The notes under the pieces are model-generated. The model was not told the DNA's origin and searched no databases. It saw nothing but the letters and a program-made list of their open reading frames with translations. Both the position numbers and the translations under genes were made by a program. Below, piece by piece: positions 17,363 to 29,626 of a DNA stretch of 64,000 nucleotides; within the stretch, counting starts at the first letter, position 1; each line of letters starts with the position of its first letter. This DNA comes from Brasenia schreberi. Lineage: Eukaryota > Streptophyta > Magnoliopsida > Nymphaeales > Cabombaceae. The stretch spans positions 1,764,501 to 1,828,500 of the forward strand of contig JAYKKT010000059.1 of NCBI GenBank assembly GCA_036023115.1, given 5' to 3'.

Positions 17363-17689
17363 ATTTTTGCCTTTTAGAAACAATTACAGGAGTTAATTTA
17401 GTAAAAAAGCAAGGGTTAACCTTTAAATAATAGGGAGGTATTGTGCTGTTCTTTGCAATTTTATTGGTGTTTTGATCAATCATTTGGCATCACTAGTTTG
17501 CAGGTAGGGTTAGTTGTATATGAGTTTGACAAATGCAATTATTAAAGTTCATTACTTGTTATTGAACAGTATCGATCATAACTTGTCAAAGAAATGACAC
17601 GGGGTTGGTTAACATCACCTTCTTGAAGTTATTATATTTCGAAAAATGTTTCTAACAACCTTCACAGGGCTTTATTTATGGGTTAAATT

Positions 17690-17890
17690 TTTTTTGGGTG
17701 AAGTATACCACTGGTACTCGAAAGCCCAAAGGACCCCAACTAATCCGGTTTGAGCAGGATCGGCCCACAATGGAGGTAAAGTTGTTCCTGAGTCTAGAGC
17801 TGATTTTCTCCATTCACAAGATTCGAACTTGAAACCTTGGTTCAGGGGAACAAGTGTGGAACCACTTAAACCAACCGCGTGTTCGTTAAG
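17690..17890 (-). mobile_element. tRNA-derived SINE, second family
   Basis: On minus it starts ggttggtttaagtggttcc (A-box-like), has aagttcgaatcttgtg (B-box-like), and continues to tggggtcctttgggc. A second copy of this family is at 18905-19030. Confidence 0.65.
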
Positions 17891-18004
17891 CCGTTATTTT
17901 AACATATGATAGGACACACATTTCCTCCAAAACTGATTTGTAATCTAAACTCCGATGCCCGCTTGCTGTTGTCGAGTTCGATTCTAGGGTCCCTTTTCAA
18001 ATAC

Positions 18005-18122
18005 TAATATGTGAGGAGGCCGAAACCTAACACACACACATGTGCACTCTCGAGAGTCAAACTCCCACCCAGCACAACAAGGGTGGCAGAGCACCCTGCA
18101 AGTTAGCTAACTCTCTGGTTTT
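18005..18122 (-). mobile_element. tRNA-derived SINE
   Basis: On minus, ttagctaacttgcagggtg (A-box-like) is followed by gggagtttgactctcgag (B-box-like). Confidence 0.55.
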
Positions 18123-18252
18123 AAGTTGGGCCTGTTTGTCATCCACCCTGTTAGATTGTTTCTTGTTCGTGGTTTGTCTCCTTTACTCATTTTATGATGA
18201 GCCAAGATCACATTGAGATGTGCTGGAGCTAAATGACCTTCCTCTTCTATCT

Positions 18253-18254
<2 letters not shown>

Positions 18255-18300
<46 letters not shown>
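18255..18300. repeat. (TA)n microsatellite
   Basis: Uninterrupted TA run. Confidence 0.95.
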
Positions 18301-18302
<2 letters not shown>

Positions 18303-18904
18303 AGAGAAAGGGAGTTTTAGTTGCATAATGTCTTTTGATACATAATCTTTTATAAGATTTTCATTATTTGATTTTTGAGATCGACAATAAAGATTTAAAT
18401 TAAACGTATTATTGTTTTTGTACTTTGTATTTATAAAGTAATTCAAATCTCCATCGTTGATATCAAAGATCAAAACATGAAGATGTTTTTGTAATATTGT
18501 ACACCAAAATACATTATACAACTAAGACACACACTATATATATAATTAAATCATGTTTATGATTGATGTTGTTCACTAATGTTCGATAATTGCTTTTTAA
18601 GAGTACGAGTATAATAATATTATCTTTCTTTCTTATTTAGAAAACCTTTTGAATCTTTCAAGATTACACTCTTACGATTGAAACTCATTGAAAAACAATG
18701 GATAGACATGCCTTATATATAGAGAAAGAAGAAGAGACAGAGATCACTTTACTTAAAAGTAATAGAATCAAAATTGCAGCCTTTTGCATCAATGCATAGT
18801 CATCAGGCATGGTTGAGCAGGTAGAGCATATTTTGATCCAGCCGAGCTTTCGGTTAAAGGTGGCTCTTGTCATTTAAAGAAAGAAAACCACCACGACTAA
18901 CCTT

Positions 18905-19030
18905 TGCTTTGCACTACTTGGGGTCAGGTACATAGATTTTAATGGTTGTCTTGGTTTTCTCTGTTCACAAGACTCAGACTCGAGACGGGAAACAAGGCCT
19001 GAACCACTTGAACTAACCTAGTGTTGGTTC
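18905..19030 (-). mobile_element. tRNA-derived SINE, second family
   Basis: On minus, ggttagttcaagtggttcag and tcgagtctgagtcttgtg mirror the copy at 17690. Confidence 0.6.
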
Positions 19031-19125
19031 GATCATCATTGACCTTTTAGATCTCAAGACCTTTCTCAAGGAGAACAAGGGCTGAACCACTTGAACTAAT
19101 CTAGTGTTGGTTCAATCATCATTTA
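19000..19125. repeat. Imperfect direct duplication of SINE head
   Basis: ctgaaccacttgaactaacc followed by tagtgttggttcgatcatca (about 19001-19040) recurs at about 19082-19122 with two substitutions. Confidence 0.7.
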
Positions 19126-19534
19126 GTAACTATCAGTTTCGGTTTACTCGAAACCATGAGCTGGAGCTAAACCGGATTCAAGGCGGTCCCGATTCCAATT
19201 TGGAACTACTCATCCCGGTTTTAGTTCGATTCCAAAAGCAAAAAATGACTAAAAATATTTTAAAATATAAAAATTAATTAAAAGAATATCAAAACCATCT
19301 GTTTGAGCCATCAGTTCCAGTTTACGGAAGGGACCATACAGACTCGATTATAGTTCCGGATCCAGTTCAACTGATTTCCTGGTTCGAAACAGACCAGAAC
19401 CGGACATGTCGACCTCCGGACGGGGGATGGTTGTTAGGGATGTAGGAGTCATTTCCTATATGACGCATGCGGCCGTACGATATAACGGTGACCTGCTCCG
19501 GAGAACGGCGTTACGAGGGTCGCCGTTACGGCGC

Positions 19535-19690
19535 CCGTTATGTGGGCCCCACGATCCGCCCACCGATAACGGCAATGGCGGCAGTTACTTTTTCACCGTC
19601 GTGGGATCCACGTCAGGATTCTCTTCTTATAAATAAAATCCGCCATGCGAGACCGTTAAAAAGCCTAATTCCAGTCACACCAGAGTCCTA
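19535..19690 (+). promoter_or_regulatory. Core promoter of the alpha/beta-hydrolase gene
   Basis: A TATAAATA box lies at 19628-19635, with a GTGGGCCCC site (TCP-type) at 19542-19550 and a CCACGTCA string near 19608. A (GA)n leader begins at about 19690. The coding start is 0.9 kb downstream. The distance suggests a long leader or a leader intron (possible acceptor ctgacag at 20390-20396). Confidence 0.6.
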
Positions 19691-20555
19691 GAGAGAGAGA
19701 GAGTCAAAAGGTGTCTTTCCTTTCCTTGCTAGATTTACACACACACAGAGAGAGGGAAGGCGACTAGTGTTTAGACCTAGAATTTTCTGAACCGACGGTG
19801 GAGAAACGGTATCTCTTCTTTGCGCTCTCCTCTCTCTGTTTTCTCTCTGAAATTTGCCGTAGAATTGGGCAAAAAATGAAGTCTTTTGTGTGCTGAGGAT
19901 GCGGGAGTTCGGGGACTGGTGAGACGGCGATTGACATGCTGGATTTGGAGCTTCTAAGAACAATTCTACTTATTACTGAAGCGTTCGAGAATTGAAGTTA
20001 GTCTTTCTTTTGATATAGTAGCCACAGTGCAACCGTACGGTGGATTAAGTTATCGGAAGATCGATTTTTTTTGTTTTTTGGCTGATCCTAAATAGGGTTG
20101 ACTCTTTTAGGGTGTTGGTCTATTTTTGTGTAGGTTCTGTACATTTTTGTGGCTGTGATATCTCAGCTATCGGGATAAGTTTTCTTAACTATACGTTGCA
20201 TTTGAACTTCTGGGATACGAAGTGGCTACCACCTATTGCGCCAGATTTCAGGAAGATCGTGAGGTCCTTCTCGACGTCAGGATTCTGAGTTTGATTTTGA
20301 TCTATTGCATTTTATGTTGGATTGAGCGGGTACGGATCCTTCTAGTTCCAACGGGAATCTACTTTTCTGAATTTAATGTTTGGTTTTGGCTGACAGGGGC
20401 GGAGGGCTTGATATGGAAAGCTGAGCAATGAAGGAAGAGAAGTAATCCTCGTGATTTCCTGGGGCTCTGGTCCGCCGTAACGGCTCGAAGTTGGTCGTCA
20501 GGAGCTAGAATCCTTGAAAAGTGAAATCTTGAGCGGTCTCTGTCTCCGGTTTTCA

Positions 20556-22389
20556 ATGGGTGACATTTCGCCTCCCAGATCGTGGAGGGATGAATTGGCT
20601 AGTCTTGTGGATGATCCAGGGGTTCAGTATGTGGGATACGGCTTCGAGAATGGTGAAAAGAAGAGGATGGATTTCAGGATCAACAATGATGAGGTGGACC
20701 AGCAATTTGTGGAAGAGAGCCTGCAAGATCAGGTGAAGGGATTCTTGTATGCTTCGGCTGAAATGCTGCATGCATTTGGCGTTGGCTGTACAGATGTTTT
20801 GCAGCAGGCGCTCAGAGACAAAGATTCTTTCATTGTAAGGAATTTAGGTGGTCCTTGGGCCGAAGTTTCTAGCAGACTAAAGTTTTTGAATGAGTACTTA
20901 CCAGAGGATAAAGATCCTCTTCATGCATGGCCAGTTGTGCTATTTGTTCTCTTCCTTGCTCTTTCAGGTACTGATGACTTTGGTTTCATGTTATCTTCGT
21001 GTTCCGTGCCATCCATAAGTATTGGACACATCTGTTTCTACATTCAAATGTATTCAGTAGTGTGAAGTGAAAATAACAGTAGGAAGAATGCAACTATTAC
21101 AACATATAGTTTGATTTTTTGCTGGTAATGTCGGGATGGAACAATTCTTGAATTGTAGGACCCTCTCCAGTTGAAGGGATGATTAAATGCATTGTTTAAG
21201 TTTACGAAGTTGGGTGCTTATATGGGCAAGTTATTTCCTAATATTTCTCTCAGGTTATGTTTCATCTGTCAATTGTTTTGAGTAAAACTGAGACTTTTCC
21301 AGAATTATGGTGCCTTTTTTTTCTTTGATAGGAAAGCTAGGTGTTGCTCCAGTTGAACTGAAATGAAGAATTTATCTTATATAGTTGGGTGGACATGACT
21401 TTCCTTGGCTCTTTTTATTCAGTCCAACTGTTCTGGGTAACCCAATTTGACTGCAAACTCAAGCGATTATGCTTAACAGTAATATAAATCAACCAGCTCA
21501 AGAGTTGGAAACTGATGCATATTTTATTAAATCAAGTCCAAATGTGTAATATGCAAGTTAATTCAGTCATAAAGTGTCTGACATCTTGTTGGTGACTGGT
21601 TCCTCTGGTATTAGTTGCGTTAGAGAGTTAGGTCTATAAGGAAGAAGTTTCATTTTGAAATGAAGCCAACAAAATAAGACCGAAGAACGTTGGTCCTTGT
21701 TCTTGCCATTTACCTTTTTTAATATTTGAAAAATAAGGTACATTGCCTTCACGCTGGATGTATAGGGAAGATGAAAATGGATATTAGGCATGCCACTTGC
21801 ACGGTTTGTGAATCACACTTCTTTAAATTAAATAGCTCGAGGATTTGTGTGGTGTTATCTTCTCAAGGATTCCACAGTTGAGCATTGACTCATTTATTTG
21901 AAGTTCAACTTTTGACATGTGCTTGTTACAACTTCCAATTTTCAGATCAATGAGAAAATGATGGCTGAGTTTGGACTCTTCACTGGATCTTTCATTCTTT
22001 TGAAGATTCCCTGCACATCTGTCAAATGATTGTCCCTGATATAAGTTATAAAATTGGTTCTTTAGCATTTAAAATAATATATCTACTGAACAAGATACTT
22101 ATTTGAGTTATACTATGCAGTTCTGATGTCCGGTGGTGAACAGAAAATTCCAGTGTCACATAGCAAACTTCCTCCAAAAGTTGTGAAACGTCCTCCAGCA
22201 GCAAATCGTATTCAGCTTCCTGATGGGAGATATGTGGCATATCATGAGCAAGGAGTTCCTGCAGATCAGGCCAGATACTCCTTAATTTCAGCACATTCAT
22301 TTCTTTCCTCTCGCCTTGCAGGTAGATCCATCGAATTGGTGGCACATGTTGGCTCTTCAAAGAAGTGAAATCATATAGGTTTTCATACG

Positions 22390-22483
<94 letters not shown>

Positions 22484-25400
22484 AAGACGTTGCTTTTTCT
22501 GTAGCGGGACTTCCAGGCATTAGTTCGTCGTTGCTTGAGGAGTTTGGCATTCGGTTAGTGACATACGACCTTCCTGGTTTTGGGGAGAGTGATCCCCATC
22601 CACAGAGGAACTTGAACTCTTCAGCACTTGACTTGCTCCACACTGCTGATGCTGTGGGTGTGAAGGACAAGTTTTGGGTGCTGGGTTACTCAGGTGGAGG
22701 GGTTCATGCATGGGCTGCACTCAGATACATACCAGAAAGACTTGCAGGTTGTTGGACTTTGATGACTGAACTTTTCTCACTAGCCTCAACTATATTATAT
22801 AGGAATTACCCATATATTTGTCCTACTTCTGTTATGGAGTTGTTTTGTTCTTTTTAGGTTCAAAATACGAGTGGGTTATTCTGTTTTGGGTAATGAGTTG
22901 ACACTCAGAAACTGAAAATCTCAAACGATAGATGGTTAGAATGATGATTAGTCTATTTTACTTTTTAGAAATAACCGTACACATAATAAGGTGATACTGG
23001 CTTCTCGCTCAAGTTGCAAGTTCTTTGATAAGCATTATCGATGAGCTTATCCGCAGGTTTCTTTTGCTTTATACGTTTCTCAACGTACTCAACTAACAAT
23101 TAAAAGCCTGGTTGAAGGCATCCGAACTGTATGTATCTTTCCCTCTAGTTTCCACTGGGTAGTGTTAGATATGTGCCACGAAATGAAGGGAAAGTTCACA
23201 TTGATGGACCTTTTGCATTGTTATCTCAATCAGTTTCACACCCGGTGTTGGTTTAGTTTAATATTATCTTCGTTAATTCTTGATAGGCAGTCCTAAGAAT
23301 GATTTGGAGAAGGTTAACTTTCCATTCTGGAAAATTATAGTTTCAAACCTTCTGATACATATCTGCTCTTTATTTTATGTTTTCAGTTTCAGTTGTTCTT
23401 TATCAGGCACAACCTTCTTCAGGGGTTACTTTTAATCTGCAAGGGCATGATTTCTCAACTTTAATGAAGTTCTCTTTTTAATGCCATCTTAGTTTTGTGA
23501 CTGAACTTCCAGGTGCGGCTTTGTTTGCTCCTATGGGGAATCCATATGAACCAAGGATGATAAAAGAGGAGAGAGACAAAACTTGGGACAGATGGACCTT
23601 GAGGAGGAAATTAATGTTCTTTCTTGCTCGGAGGTTTCCATTCCTTCTTCCGTTCTTCTACCGGAGAAGTTTCCTTTCTGGAGGTCCTATTTATCCTATG
23701 AGGTGGCTGTCATTGTCACTGGGAAAAAAGGTGATTTTATTTCTTGCTACAATACCTGACTGCACAAAGTAAAAGTCCAAGCTATTTGTAACTTGGCACA
23801 GTCCTTTCACGCACACCATAATGGTTATGACAAGTTTCTGTATAATCCTGGTTACTTAACTTTTGGTGTATTATTAATGATTCATGTAGTTGGAAACTAC
23901 TTGCCTGTAGATACTTATGTTTTTATAGAACAATGCGTTTACATTGTTATACTCAATTTTGTTACTTTGAAGAAACTGACTTAGTGGGCCTGTCAGTGTG
24001 TATGGGCTTTCCTTCTGGACCTCTGATTCTAGCTATTCTTATTCTCCGGAATTTTTTAAGGATGAAATTTCTTGTTTCAATAAAATAGTTGAAGCCTCTT
24101 ATAACGAATCTTCTTGAGATTGATCATCATTCATAGGGAAAAGAGAGGACCTCGTAGCAGTCCTAGTGGATCATGGCGAATAGCATGTTCCTTAGTAAGA
24201 GATGGAGGAAACTAGTTTCGTGTTTCACTAAGTGATGATACTGGATGGGCATTAGGGTAGCAAAATAGAAAAATAAACAAAATAGCGTTTTTTTAAACGA
24301 CCTGTGCTGTAACAAAAGGTAAAATTGCCTTTGGCATACTTCTGTGCCAAAGTTACAGATGGAGAATTTTTTTAGTTGCACTAAATCTGGCGGGGCAGTT
24401 GCATTCTGGAATCTAGTATGAATGCCACTTGAAAACATACCAACAGTATTCAACATTTTTATGGTATGGTTGTTTCTGCAAAGTTATCTTTTACATGCGA
24501 TTCTAACAAAATGCTTTACCGATATCAGGTTAGCTTTTATATGTGACTCTCTCTCTGTCTCTCATGTGTGTGTGTCTGCAAGACCACCTTGGTTATTATG
24601 GAATGCATTAGCTGAACTCGTCAAAATGGAAAACAAGGAATAAGCTATGGTTAATGCGTATCCGGTACTATCTGATGATCAGGAAAAAGAGAGAGTTTCT
24701 CAACACAATTAGCTACATACAAAGCACTTCTCCATCTAATAATATTTGTGCTGGTTTTGCACCTCAATCTGTTCAGTTTTGGCCATCTATGTGCCATTTT
24801 TTTCCCACGCACCATAATCGTAAGCATTCACGCTTCTGTACCTGGAAGCTATTCCACATATGTATTTAAGAGTTTATATACCTGGATGGTATGTATCTAC
24901 GTATCCACTCTTCTTGTTAATTGATCACGATATTACACAGTGATCTAACTTTGATGCTGTTACAGGATAGCTCTTTGGTCAGAGATCCATTGTTTTCCGA
25001 GTTTTGGTTGAGGGACATCGAGGAGGCCGTCAGGCAAGATGACCCCACACCTTTTGTCGAAGAAGCTGTTTTGCAGGTCTCAGACTGGGGCTTTAGCCTT
25101 GCTGACCTGCAGGTGCAGAAGGGAAAAGAAAGAGGGCTGATCCCATGGATCAAATCCATGTACGCTAACGTTGATCGGGAATGGACCGGCTTTCTTGGCC
25201 CCATACATATATGGCAGGTTTGTAAACTTTATCATACTCTGTTAAAATCAGACTCCACGTTTCAGTTTTTGTCTTTCGTCGGGCCATATATTCAAAGTTA
25301 TCCAGTTATGTCTTCATAACCTTTAGACTTTACACAGTCACGTTACCCAAGCCAAAAACTGAAACAAAGCCTTTCCCCCACACTAAAAAAGGTCAGGGTA

Positions 25401-25958
25401 AGTAGTCACCTTTGCAAAAAACTACCTAGGTTTAGCACCTACTTATGTTGCAAATGATATTTCAATGAGGCTCCAAAACATACCAGTCATACATTTAGAA
25501 AAAGATAAAATGAGTGATTAATTCATTCATCATCCAAATGACAGAAACTGCCAAAAGGGACTTTTGGAATATTAGGTGGTAACTGTAAATCACTGCTGAG
25601 CTATGTGGGCAATTTTAACTTTCTCACTAATTCTTGACTTTTGCGGTGTTGTTTGGCTCAGGGAATGGACGACCGAGTGGTTCCGCCAGCAATGAATGAG
25701 TATGCAAGACGTGTGGTGCCCGGAGCGACAGTACACCGGCTGATAGGTGAGGGGCATTTCTCATATTTTTGTTTTTGTGATGAGTGCCACAGAAATATAT
25801 TCTCGATCTTGTTCGGCACCCCACAAGGGCCCCTTACCAAGACCCCAGAAGATGCTGCTCAAAACAAGGCCCAAGAAAAAGAAACATCACAAGATGATCC
25901 CACAGTGATACCTCTTGCCAAAGGAGATCCTCTCCCTGTGGAAGAGAAGGTTGACTAA
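20556..25958 (+). CDS. Plant alpha/beta-hydrolase superfamily protein
   Basis: Six exons give 540 aa: 20556-20967, 22121-22321, 22505-22747, 23513-23730, 24966-25217, 25662-25958, all GT-AG and in phase. The catalytic triad can be placed as Ser267 in GYSGGG (nucleophile elbow), Asp446 in GMDDRVVP and His474 in GEGHFSYF. Conserved plant-family blocks include YDLPGFGESDPHP, KEERDKTWDRW, FYRRSFLSGG, LQVSDWGFSLADL, GPIHIWQ and FGTPQGPL. The first 137 residues (exon 1) form an N-terminal extension ending in a hydrophobic stretch (WPVVLFVLFLALS), a possible membrane anchor. The C-terminal 40 residues are charged and low in complexity. Substrate is unknown; the family includes uncharacterised hydrolases and esterases. 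Intron 2 contains a (TA)n(TG)n tract. The ATG was chosen as the first in the frame. Confidence 0.93.
22391..22480. repeat. (TA)n(TG)n microsatellite in hydrolase intron 2
   Basis: TA changes to TG at about 22431. It lies 24 bases before the acceptor of exon 3, between the likely branch point and the intron body. Confidence 0.97.
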
Positions 25959-27037
25959 TTCTTTTTATCTCCTTAACTATTTAAAAGTAATAACTGTACA
26001 TATCAGCGCAATTGGTTAAAGATCTCTGTCATTGTTTCTTATGGTCTGACGACAGGAAAAAATAACAAATGGTTTTGCTTTGTGAAGCATCGTTATGTAC
26101 TTGGCAGTTTGCGTGAATAATTCCTTTGTGTTGGTCATTATTCCAGCCCCTTTTTCTTTTTTGAGTTTGTTCTTTTATTTTTGTATAATGTCCTTTGCCA
26201 CCATAGTATCTCATCTTATATGTAATTCATGTAAACTTTGATGTCTCTAACCCAAATCCAAGTTTGGGAATTTCGAGCTGTCAATTTCGGTCTATCTCGC
26301 TCCAACACATCAACTTGCCCTCATGTCACGTCCGATTGTGTGTTAATTTATATAGGAAATGCATAAAAGTACTACATATCTCGTATCCTTCTCTAAATGA
26401 CATGGTGATTATTCATCCCCAACATGGAAAACCATTCTTCTCCTGGATCAACATGCTTTTAAAACTTTACTACCGTCCAGTTTACTCATCCAAAGGTTAC
26501 TCTCAGAGTGGAATCCTTGTCCAAGAGGGAACCTTTTTGGTAGGGCTGGTAATAAATCTGAACCTTTCGTTGTTTGGCTCGGTTTAGCTCATGATTAGCC
26601 CTGTTAAACACCAACTGGCTCATTAAATTATGCCAAGAACGTAACCAATTGACATCTCGCTTTGGCTTGGATCGCATTATCTCATCAAACGTGTAGAACT
26701 TTTAGTTAGATAGATGCTAGAAAACTATGTTAACCTAATGAATTGGGTGGGTGCATTGCAATCAAATGATCCACTCTTTTTAGCACACTGTCTAAAGATG
26801 GTTTTATTGGCTAAAAAAGTTAAAAAACCTTTGAAAATTCCAAAGGAATAAAAATGGAAGTTTCAAATGTCTTGCCATGAAACACATCCCCTAGCGAATG
26901 GGCGATTGTTGTGAGTTGCGCACGAGGGGCATCCATTTGCCATACCACTCTGTAGAGTACGCGTTGCAGGGCTCCCCATTTAGGCCCACTAGTTTTCCTG
27001 AATGGGCGATTGCTACATATCGTATACGTAAGACCCA
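25959..27037. other. Intergenic DNA downstream of the hydrolase gene
   Basis: Holds the presumed 3' UTR, then unrecognised sequence. No coding similarity was seen. Confidence 0.5.
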
Positions 27038-27045
27038 GCTTTGTC

Positions 27046-27426
27046 TAGGGATGCCAATGGCCGGGTTGGAGACCGGCATGCCTATACCCAGCTGGGAACC
27101 CACCCTCTTCCCCCTCGAGACAGGTACAAGGTTGGCTCTTTTCTTTTCGGGTAATGGGCCAGGTATAGGGTGCCTCATACCCAATCCAGACCCAATAACA
27201 CTATTTTCAAATTTTCAAGTTATATTATTTGTAAATCTAACTAAAATAATTGAAAATTTTCAAGGTTAGCTTTTTCACATGGAACACACATATGGAAACC
27301 AATACCGGTGGGGTACTTCTTAGCTTGTATCCAATACCAGAACCTGGTCAAACAGGGTATTCCCGCAATCCATCTGGATTGGGTTAGCTCAGGGCCCTAC
27401 GGGTCAGGTCAGTATTGCCATTCCTG
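27046..27426. mobile_element. 381-bp non-autonomous hAT element
   Basis: Ends read TAGGGATGCCAAT on the left and, reverse-complemented, CAGGAATGGCAAT on the right (10 of 13 identical), the hAT terminal style. Flanking 8-base repeats are GCTTTGTC (27038-27045) and GCTTTGCC (27427-27434), 7 of 8 identical; 8 bp is the hAT hallmark. It has no transposase. Confidence 0.8.
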
Positions 27427-27434
27427 GCTTTGCC

Positions 27435-28655
27435 TGAATGGATCCATGGTTTTCTAAAGTGGCAGTGGTAGGGCCTATACTGTATGTGGTTGCAAAGACC
27501 TAGCAACCGACTTTCCACCATTACCTTATAGTTGGCGATAGTTCGAGATAGAACGGCAAGCAGAACGGAAACTATACCAGCATCAACCAGGGAATACGAA
27601 GGTGGCGTTGTCAAACACTCCCATAATGGATATGGGCTCCATGTCATGTCTTTGGTTATGGACTGTAAGATAATGACTGAACCGAAGATGGGTAGGTAAT
27701 GGCTAGATCAAAAACAGGTATGCGCATCTCTGACTTGAACTCTTTTCACCTTTTGTCAGCCCAATATACACCAAGCATGTGGATGTTTCATCCTGCGACT
27801 CCTGTGTCAGTTGAGTGCTGAGCTGATCTACTTTAGGAAAGTAAAGACACGCGGGTTACAAAGAATAAAGCTGCTGGCAGAATGTTGGCAACTGTAAGAG
27901 TCAATCCCAATGTTGATTGGCTCAGAACACACGGCAAGCACTCACACCCACGTATTCGAATTTTACTGTGCCTGCGTGAAGCTTTACGGGTCTTCATGTT
28001 CGTAAAAAATATAATTTGGTGTTTTCTTCCTTTACTGCCAAAATTGGAGGTTGTAGATCAGGCATGTCTCAACGAGATCAGGATGATCCTCATTCCCATT
28101 TGAAAGGTATGATTGCGGATCAGCATTGTAATGATGGAATCCTGGATGCAAGATCATTCCCATCTTGGGGAGCTCTCTATCAATTGCAGGCATGGACCTC
28201 TATCCAATGACAAAGGCCTCTGCAATGTTGTCTGTACCCCTTCTTCAACCGTTGCATTTGGGCTTGTCAACCAATCCACTACATCTCGTGAGAGTTTGAT
28301 GTATTTATTCGGATATCCTTTCTACTAAGCGCAGAGGACTGATATACGTGCATAACAGCCTGTGGCTGATATCAACACAAGGGCAACAGTATAGGTAATA
28401 CAGATTACATTATGTATCAGTTCGTGAGTTTAATTATTTTCATTTTCGAGAAGCAACATCACTCTATGCTTTTTAATATTTTGTTAATTGTTATAACTTT
28501 ACTCTTTATGAGCAAAAGTAAAAACTTTTTTGAAAACCCAAGGATGAATGATTGAACTGGCAGGCAACGAGTCGTTTCCTTAGCTAGAGGAATAACACTG
28601 AGAAGAAAGCCATGATGAGAAGCATGAGGAAACGTAAGCCATAGTTGTAGCTTAT
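27435..28655. other. Intergenic DNA, nothing recognised
   Basis: Contains a few open stretches (28016-28330) without recognisable similarity. Confidence 0.45.
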
Positions 28656-28660
28656 TGCAG

Positions 28661-29112
28661 AGAGACATTAACTGGGAAGAGACTGACGTGGATAAGAGCG
28701 TGTTTTTAATGAATATTAGTTTACCTTATCTCACTCTTCCATCATCTTTAGGTAGTGTTGCCATGAAAAAAACTGGCGACGAAGGTACAGATAGAATCAG
28801 AAGCATTTCGTGGAGAGACATTAACTGGGAAGAGACTGACGTGGATAAGAGCGTGTTTTAATGAAATATTAGTTTACCTTATCTACTCTTCCATCATCTT
28901 TAGGTAGTGTTGCCATGAAAAAACTGGTGACGAAGATACAGATAGAATCAGAAGCATTTAGTAGAGAGACATTAACTGGGAAGAGACTGACGTGGATAAG
29001 AGCGTGTTTTAATGAATATTAGTTTACCTTATCTCACTCTTCCATCATCTTTAGATAGTGTTGCCATGAAAAAACTGGTGACGAAGATGCAGAGAATCAG
29101 AAGCATTTCGTG
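28661..29112 (+). repeat. Three tandem copies of a 152-bp unit
   Basis: Units start at agagacattaactgggaag at 28661, about 28814 and about 28965. Each runs through ctcttccatcatctttag and tgttgccatgaaaaaa to gaatcagaagcattt. Differences are single bases and one-base indels. Confidence 0.93.
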
Positions 29113-29184
29113 CATATATTCTATACATCGATTAAAAGTTCTATGATCCATGTAGTTTATACTCAAAACCCAATTTGCAGGAAA

Positions 29185-29300
29185 ACGAGCAGTAGCTCAC
29201 CTGGCTAGGGGCTCTACCCACAAGTTGAAAATCATGAGTTTGATACTCGGCCCGTGCATGTGTATGCAGATCCCCATCGTAACCAAAGAAAAAAAACAAT
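29185..29300 (+). mobile_element. tRNA-derived SINE
   Basis: A-box-like agtagctcacctggctagg, B-box-like gagtttgatactcgg, and a tail ccccatcgtaaccaaag followed by A-rich sequence. Confidence 0.65.
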
Positions 29301-29626
29301 TTGAAAAACATACCAAGCTTAAAAACATAACCATATACTATTCCTCTAAGTTGCTTAATGCAGTCATGTACCTTCTGCACAAGAATTTATCAACTTCTCC
29401 ACTGCCTCTAGTCAGTCAATGAAGGGAAGGTGGCGTTACCACATTTAATGGAATGAGAAATGCAGCTGAGAGATTTGTCACTAAAGGATGTCCATTAGAA
29501 CATCACGTCAAGAGTATAAAAACTTAGTGGTCAGGCATTAAAAGATAGAATCTGAAGGCTGAATGAGACGAACTTTTTCATTTGCAACTCTCGATAAACT
29601 AATTTCAAAGAGTAGTTGGACTCTTT

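Noticed and set aside
18795..18860. tRNA-like string ggttgagcaggtagagca
   Set aside because: No cloverleaf or B box at the right distance. More likely SINE debris.
15824..19412. Possible 3.6-kb hAT element with ends gtagacatggccg and its partner near 19400
   Set aside because: The ends match over only about a dozen bases, and the flanks share no 8-bp duplication.
28016..28330. Overlapping open frames as a possible small gene
   Set aside because: No family recognised. Frames shift without good splice sites.
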